This document shows positions 58,850 to 64,000 of a stretch of DNA of 64,000 nt, one piece after another. Location of the stretch: the NCBI GenBank assembly GCA_949752795.1, contig OX457063.1, positions 70,145,783-70,209,782 of the forward strand, read 5' to 3'. Source of the DNA: Hyperoodon ampullatus. Lineage: Eukaryota > Chordata > Mammalia > Artiodactyla > Ziphiidae. Position numbers and translations under genes: made by a program. The notes under the pieces are model-generated. The model was not told the DNA's origin. It worked only from the letters and a program-made list of their open reading frames with translations, and made no database searches. How positions within the stretch are numbered: position 1 is the first letter of the stretch; each line of letters opens with the position of its first letter.

Positions 58850-60097
58850 AATTTGCTACATTAATAAACATATAAATAAATAAAATTATAAAATTTTAAA
58901 TTTGGACTTCAAAGTATAATGGAGAGCTAGGATTTAATTTGAAATATCAATGACACAAGTATTTTAAAGAAAGAAGAAGCCTCTGGATAATTTTTTGTGT
59001 GTGCAGAAAAACCACCATCGGAGATGTCAAAACTACATTGAAATCCCCCAAATTACATAGGAAATTATTTCATGCTCCCTTCTATTCCAACACTACTTAT
59101 GAAGCTGGGAAAGGAGGTATGTTAGAACGCCTGCTCATAGCTGCTTCTAACATTTTCCTTCTAGCAATTTCCCCCCCTCCCTAGTTCAGGGATCAGAGAG
59201 GGAAGTACTACTTCTGCTAGTTTACATCACCTGTCAATCTTAGCTTCCTCACACTTGAAATGTTACAAAGAGCTCAGAATGCTGGTGAATTTAGATCTTT
59301 GTTTGCTGGTCTGTGCCTAACGTTCTGTTAGCTCTCATGGGGCATCATAAGGTATGAGCTGTAGGAAAGTTGAAGTGTCAAAGTTCTATGCAGGGTAGTT
59401 AATATTACATACCACCACCCTGTAAGGTAATCATAATTAGTATGTCCCGGGTTTCATCAGCTTAATACCAATAAGATCATATTTATATTAGTCCTTTGAA
59501 ATCTTGTTTCCCCCATCCTCTGGTTGACTTCCTAAATTCCAGTATTTTCTTAAGGTTTCCATTTTCAGTTATTTATGAGAATCCGTGGCTGTGAGTCATT
59601 CCAAGTCACCCTCAGTGCTCATTGGGAGAGCAGGAATTTAGATGTCCTTTGAGGTTGACCTACAAAACAATAGCCTCAGTGATAATTACATGGGAACATG
59701 ATCAGCACCAGCTAACTGCTGAGGACAGCCCTGTAGGCCCTTTCAAAGTGAGGGATAATGCTCCCTCCCACTTTGATGCGGTCAGTCAAGGAGTGTCCTT
59801 CAGCCAAGCTGCACAGTGCCATATACAAACAAAAGCAAGAGCATGTGCACGCACGCATGTGCACGCGCACACACACACACACACACACCTGCCATTCCCC
59901 TGGGGTGCCCTCCCTGAAGTCAGATTGACTAAAGTGTATCCTGGTCCCAGCTTTCCATGGAATTGTGAAGCACGATTCCCTTCCAGTCCCTAAGCTTTGT
60001 CTCTCAATCTTCACACAGGCTTCGACCCCTTATTCCTGTGTAGAAAACCCATTGTCCTTCTTGCAATCTGAATACCCACCCATCAGATGTATTTTTA
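58850..60097. other. Unassigned stretch with a CA microsatellite
   Basis: No family is recognised. An alternating purine-pyrimidine run (GCATGTGCACGCACGCATG, then GCGCACACAC...) lies at about 59841-59888 and includes about ten CA units. It could adopt Z-DNA. Confidence 0.5.
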
Positions 60098-60524
60098 TAT
60101 ATACAATTTTGGGAGGAGATTGGATCAAGATGGCAGAGTTAGAAGGACATGCTGTCACTCCATATTTTGAGAACACTGGAATCACAACTAACTGCTGAAC
60201 AATCATCGACAGAAAGACACTGGAACTCACCAAAAAAGATACCCTACATGCAAAGACAAAGGAGAAGCTACAGTGAGATAGTACGAGGGGCGCTATCACA
60301 ATAAAATCAAACCCCATAACTGCTGGTTGGGTGACTCACAAACTGGAGAACAATTATACCACAGAAGTCCACCCACTGGAAGGAAGGTTCTGAGCTCCAT
60401 GTAAGGCTTCCCAACCTGAGGGTCTGGCAACGGGAGGAGGAATTCCTAAAGAATCAGACTTTGAAGGCTAGCGGGATTTGATTGTAAGACTTCGGCAGGA
60501 CTGGGGGAAACAGAGACTCCACTC

Positions 60525-61229
60525 TTGGAGGGCACACACAAAGTAGTGTGTGCATCAGGACCCAGGGGAAGGAGCAGTGACCCACATAGGAGACTGAACC
60601 AGATCTACCTGCTAGTGTTGGAGAGTCTCCTGCAGAAGCGAGGGGCAGCTGTGGCTCGCCAAGTGACAAGGACACTGGTAGCAGAAGTTCTGGGAATTAC
60701 TCCTTGGCGTGAGCCCTCCCAGAGTCTGCCATTAGCCCCACCAAAGAGCCCAGGTAGACTCCAGTTTTGGGTCTCCTCAGACCAAACAACCAACAGGGAG
60801 GAACAACACATTAAAAGGATCATACATCATGATCAAGTGCGATTTATCCCAAGGATGCAAGCATTCAGTATATGGAAATCAATCAATGTGATGCACCATA
60901 TTAACAAATTGAAGGATAAAAACCATATGATCATCTCAATAGATGCAGAAAAAGCTTTTGACAAAATTCAACACCTATTTATGGTAAAAACTGTCCAGAA
61001 AGTGGGCATAGGTGGAACCTACCTCAACATAATAAAGGCCATATACAACAAACCCACAGCAAACATCATTCTCAGTGATGAAAAACTGAAAACATTTCCT
61101 CCTAAGATCAGGAACAAGACAAGGATGTCCACTCTCACCACTATTATTCAACATAGTTTAGGAAGTCCAACCATGGCAATCAGAGAAGAAAAAGAAATAA
61201 AAGGAATACAAATTGGAGAAAAGAAGTAA
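60525..61229 (+). pseudogene. Chimeric open frame: L1 5' UTR fused to an RT fragment
   Basis: This is the longest open frame in the window, 234 residues. The first about 92 codons come from the normally non-coding L1 5' UTR. The rest is ORF2 RT sequence, with [18 protein letters not shown] and the motif-A segment [13 protein letters not shown] containing the catalytic Asp. It stops at 'gaaaagaagtaa', just before the FADD motif, which lies in another frame (from about 61240). It lacks the endonuclease and the RT motif-C Asp pair, so enzyme activity is not expected. I see no sign that it is a gene. Confidence 0.75.
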
Positions 61230-62706
61230 AACTGTCACTGTTTGCAGATGACATGATACTATACATAGAGAATCCTAAAGATGCCACCAGATAACTACTA
61301 GAGCTAATCAATGAATTTGGTTGAGGGATACAAAATGAATGAACAGAAATCTCTTGCATCCCTATACACTAACAATGAAAGATCAGAAAGAGAAATTAAG
61401 GGAACAATCCCATTAACCATTACAAAAAAAGAATAAAATACCCAGGTATCAACCTACCTAAGGAGGTAAAAGACTGTAAGACACTATAAGACACTGATGA
61501 AAGAAATCCAAGATGACACAAACAGATGGAAAGATATACCATGTTCTTGGATTGGAAGAATCAATATTGTGAAAATGACTATATTACCCAAAGCAATCTA
61601 CAGATTCAGTGTAATCCCTATCAAATTACCAGTGACATGTTTTACAGAACTAGAACAAAAAAATCTTAAAATGTGCATGGAGACACAGAAGACCCCAAAT
61701 AGCCAAAGCAGTCTTGAGGGAAAAAAAACGGAGCTAGAAGAATCAGACTCCCTGATGTCAGACTATACTACAAAGCTACAGTAATCAAGACAATTTTGTA
61801 CTGGCACAAAAACAGAAATATAGATCAACGGAACAGGATAGAAGCCCAGAGATAAACCCACACACCTATGGTCAACTAATCTATGACAAAGGAGGCAAGG
61901 ATATACAATGGAGAAAAGACAGTCTCTTTAATAAATGGTGCTGGGAAAACTGGACAGCTACATGTAAAAGAATGAAATTAGAACACTCCCTAACACCATA
62001 CACAAAAATAAACTCAAAATGGATTAGAGATCTAAATGTAAGGCCAGACACTATAAAACTCTTAGAGGAAATCATAGGCAGAACACTCTTTGACATAAAT
62101 CACAGCAAGATCTTTTTTGATCCACCTCCTAGAGTAATGGAAATAAAACCAAAAATAAACAAATGGGACCTAATGAAACTTAAAAGCTTTTGCAAAACAA
62201 AGGAAACTACAAACAAGACGAAAAGACAACACTCTGAATGGGAGAAAATATTTGCAAACTAATCAACGGACAAAGGATTAATCTCCAAAATATATAAACA
62301 GCTCAAGCAGCTCAATATTAAAAAAAACAAACAACCCAAATCAAAAATGGGCAGAAGACCTAAATAGACATTTCTCCAAAGAAGACATACAGATGGCCAA
62401 GAAGCACATGAAAAGCTGCTCAACATCACTAATTATTAGAGAAATGCAAATCAAAACTACAATGAGGTATCATCTCGCACCAGTTAGAATGGGCATCATC
62501 AGAAAATCTACAAACAACAAATGGTGGAGAGGGTGTGGAGAAAAGGGAACCTTCTTGCACTGTTGGTGGGTATGTAAATTGATACAGCCACTATGGAGGA
62601 CAGTCTGGAGGTTCCTTAAAAAACAAAAAATAGAATTACCATATGATCCAGCCATCCCATTACTGGGCATATACCCAGAGAAAACCATAATTCAAAAAGA
62701 CACATG

Positions 62707-62910
62707 GGGCTTCCCTCGTGGCGCAGTGGTTGAGAGTCCGCCTGCCAATGCAGGGGACATGGGTTCGTGCCCCGGTCCGGGAAGATCCCACATGCCGCGG
62801 AGCAGCTGGGCCCATGAGCCATGGCCGCTGAGCCTGTGCGTCCGGAGCCTGTGCTCCGCAATGGGAAAGGCAGCAACAGTGAGAGGCCTGTGTACCACAA
62901 AAAGAAAAAA
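62707..62910 (+). mobile_element. CHR-2-like SINE inside L1
   Basis: It is full length with head GGGCTTCCCTCGTGGCGCAG (one change), B box GGTTCGTGCC and an A-rich tail. The 13-bp duplication is AAAAAGACACATG at 62694-62706 and AAAAAGACACACG at 62911-62923, with one difference. The 195-residue frame at 62393-62980 runs from ORF2 through the SINE and back, and is a chance fusion. Confidence 0.95.
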
Positions 62911-63382
62911 AAAAAGACACACGCACCCCAGTGTTTATTGCAGCACTATTTACAATAGCCAGGTCTCGGAAGCAACCTAAATGTCCATTGACAGATAAAT
63001 GGATTAAGAAGTGGTACATATATATAATGGAATACTACTCAGCCATAAAAAGGAACAAAATTGGGTCATTTTTAGAGACTTGAATGGATCTAGAGACTGT
63101 CATACAGAGTGAAGGAAGTCAGAAAGACAAAAACAAATATCATGTATTAACACATATATGTGGAACCTAGAAAAATGGTACAGATGAACCAGTTTGCAGG
63201 GCAGAAATAGAGACACAGATGTAGAGAACAAACGTATGGACTCCAGTGTGGGGAAGTGGCAGGGGGTGTGGGGTTGGTGGGATGAATTGGGAAATTGGGA
63301 TTGACATATACACACTAATATGTATAAAACAGATAACTAATAACCTGCTGTATAAAAAATAAATAAAATGCAAAAAAAATTG

Positions 63383-63699
63383 AGAAAAGTGAATCCCTTT
63401 TTCTCTTACTAATGATTATAAGTAATGTTCATTTCAAAGCAGAATAATCAGAAATAGGAAAATCAAGAAAAAAATGGGTACAATACACAACACTCAGAAA
63501 CTGTTAAGCTCAGGATATTTAAGAATTGACAACAATCCTCATCCTACTCTCATTTTTAAGCAAGTCCAGTGAATGTCAGCCTTGCTTCTCAAATTTAGGG
63601 ATGGCAGTAAGATTTGAAAATATTTATTTGACACTGATCATAATTAAGACATATTAAGATAGCAGTCGATTAATGCAACTAGTTATTTACTATCTTTTA
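63383..63699. other. Unassigned non-coding stretch
   Basis: Nothing is recognised. Confidence 0.35.
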
Positions 63700-63930
63700 A
63701 AAAATAAAAATTCCCAATGCTGGAAACAGTGCTGATTGAATATAAACTGATCCAACCTATTTGGAAAGAAAGCAGTTTGTTAGTATCAGTCAGAAAGCCT
63801 CAAAACTGCCTGTGCACTTTGACTTAGTAGTTGCACTTTGGGGATTCTAACCTAAAAAAAAAATCATAATAGCCTAAATAACACAAAATAAAGACAAATG
63901 TTTATGTATAATGATATTCATAATAGCTGA
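63700..63930 (+). mobile_element. Old L1 (L1M-type) ORF2/3' fragment
   Basis: 'ataaactgatccaacctatttggaaagaaagcagtttgttagtatc', 'ctgtgcactttgacttagtagttgcactttggggattctaacc' and 'cataatagcctaaataac' follow the old L1 segment that precedes the ORF2 end. Confidence 0.6.
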
Positions 63931-63934
63931 CCTT

Positions 63935-64000
63935 ATAAGGCACTTATTATACAATAGGAACTATGATAAATTTCTTAAATGTATTATCCCATATAATCAT
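63935..64000 (-). repeat. MIR fragment cut by the window end
   Basis: 'ttataaggcacttattatacaataggaactatgataaatttcttaaatgtattatcccatataatc' is the start of a reverse MIR that continues beyond the window. Confidence 0.65.

Larger units (their letters stand above)
60098..63382 (+). mobile_element. L1 LINE with 5' UTR joined to the RT domain (large internal deletion)
   Basis: It starts with a typical L1 5' end, 'gggaggagattggatcaagatggcagag', and about 700 bp of 5' UTR. Near 60801-60804 this runs straight into ORF2 at 'aacacattaaaaggatcatac', the RT region found at about 47060-47100 in the reverse L1. The rest of the 5' UTR, ORF1, the endonuclease and part of RT are absent, about 3 kb or more. 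ORF2 then continues to a 3' UTR ending 'ataacctgctgtataaaaaataaataaaa'. A SINE is inserted at 62707. Stops and frameshifts interrupt ORF2, for example before FADD at about 61228. Confidence 0.9.

Noticed and set aside
60790..60810. A splice junction (SpIRE) explaining the 5' UTR-RT joint
   Set aside because: The inferred acceptor side lacks AG in the sister L1 copy, and the donor side cannot be seen. It is kept only as a question in the findings.
62393..62980. A 195-residue plus-strand frame as a gene
   Set aside because: It runs from the L1 ORF2 tail into an inserted SINE and into the flanking L1, so it is a chance fusion.

Overview
This window is mammalian nuclear DNA, most probably from a cetacean (a toothed whale or a close relative). 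The main clue is fourteen copies of tRNA-derived SINEs whose heads match the CHR-1/CHR-2 families of the Cetacea-Hippopotamidae-Ruminantia group. Most are the roughly 210-bp CHR-2-like form that is abundant in whales and dolphins. No BovB or Bov-A element was seen, which argues against a ruminant. Family names here come from memory of consensus sequences and not from a database search, and borders of old repeats are good to a few tens of bases.

I find no host protein-coding gene, rRNA, tRNA or CRISPR array. Every long open frame traces to L1 ORF1/ORF2 debris, to the stop-poor SINE body, or to simple repeats. The window therefore looks like intergenic or deep intronic sequence.

Layout by region: 1-5.6 kb holds a MER20 split by a SINE, a MIR and a compound microsatellite. 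5.6-7.4 kb is an old LTR-like repeat split by an L1. 9.8-15.3 kb holds L1, L2 and a twin-primed (5'-inverted) L1 carrying a SINE. 16.8-20 kb has two antisense L1 pieces and MLT1-type LTRs. 20-25.5 kb is mostly unassigned AT-rich DNA with two SINEs. 26.6-29.9 kb has a reverse MLT1 LTR and a mosaic of old L1. 30-41 kb has SINEs, L1, MIR and L2, a degenerate GT/GA array and AT-rich palindromes. 41-44.5 kb is largely unassigned. 44.6-50.5 kb is a nearly complete reverse-strand L1 with 5' UTR, ORF1 and ORF2, all inactivated and carrying a SINE. 52-58.9 kb has SINEs, two Tigger-like miniature elements, a MER5A and an inverted SINE pair. 60.1-63.4 kb is an L1 whose 5' UTR is joined directly to its reverse-transcriptase domain by a large internal deletion, and it also carries a SINE.

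The elements do not form a pathway. Their nesting gives a relative chronology: MIR, L2, MER5/MER20, Tigger and MLT1 are oldest, followed by old L1 and then young L1. CHR SINEs are the innermost insertion wherever they are nested. No undescribed biological system is evident. The most notable items are the structural rearrangements of L1 copies, the palindromic AT repeat and the inverted SINE pair.
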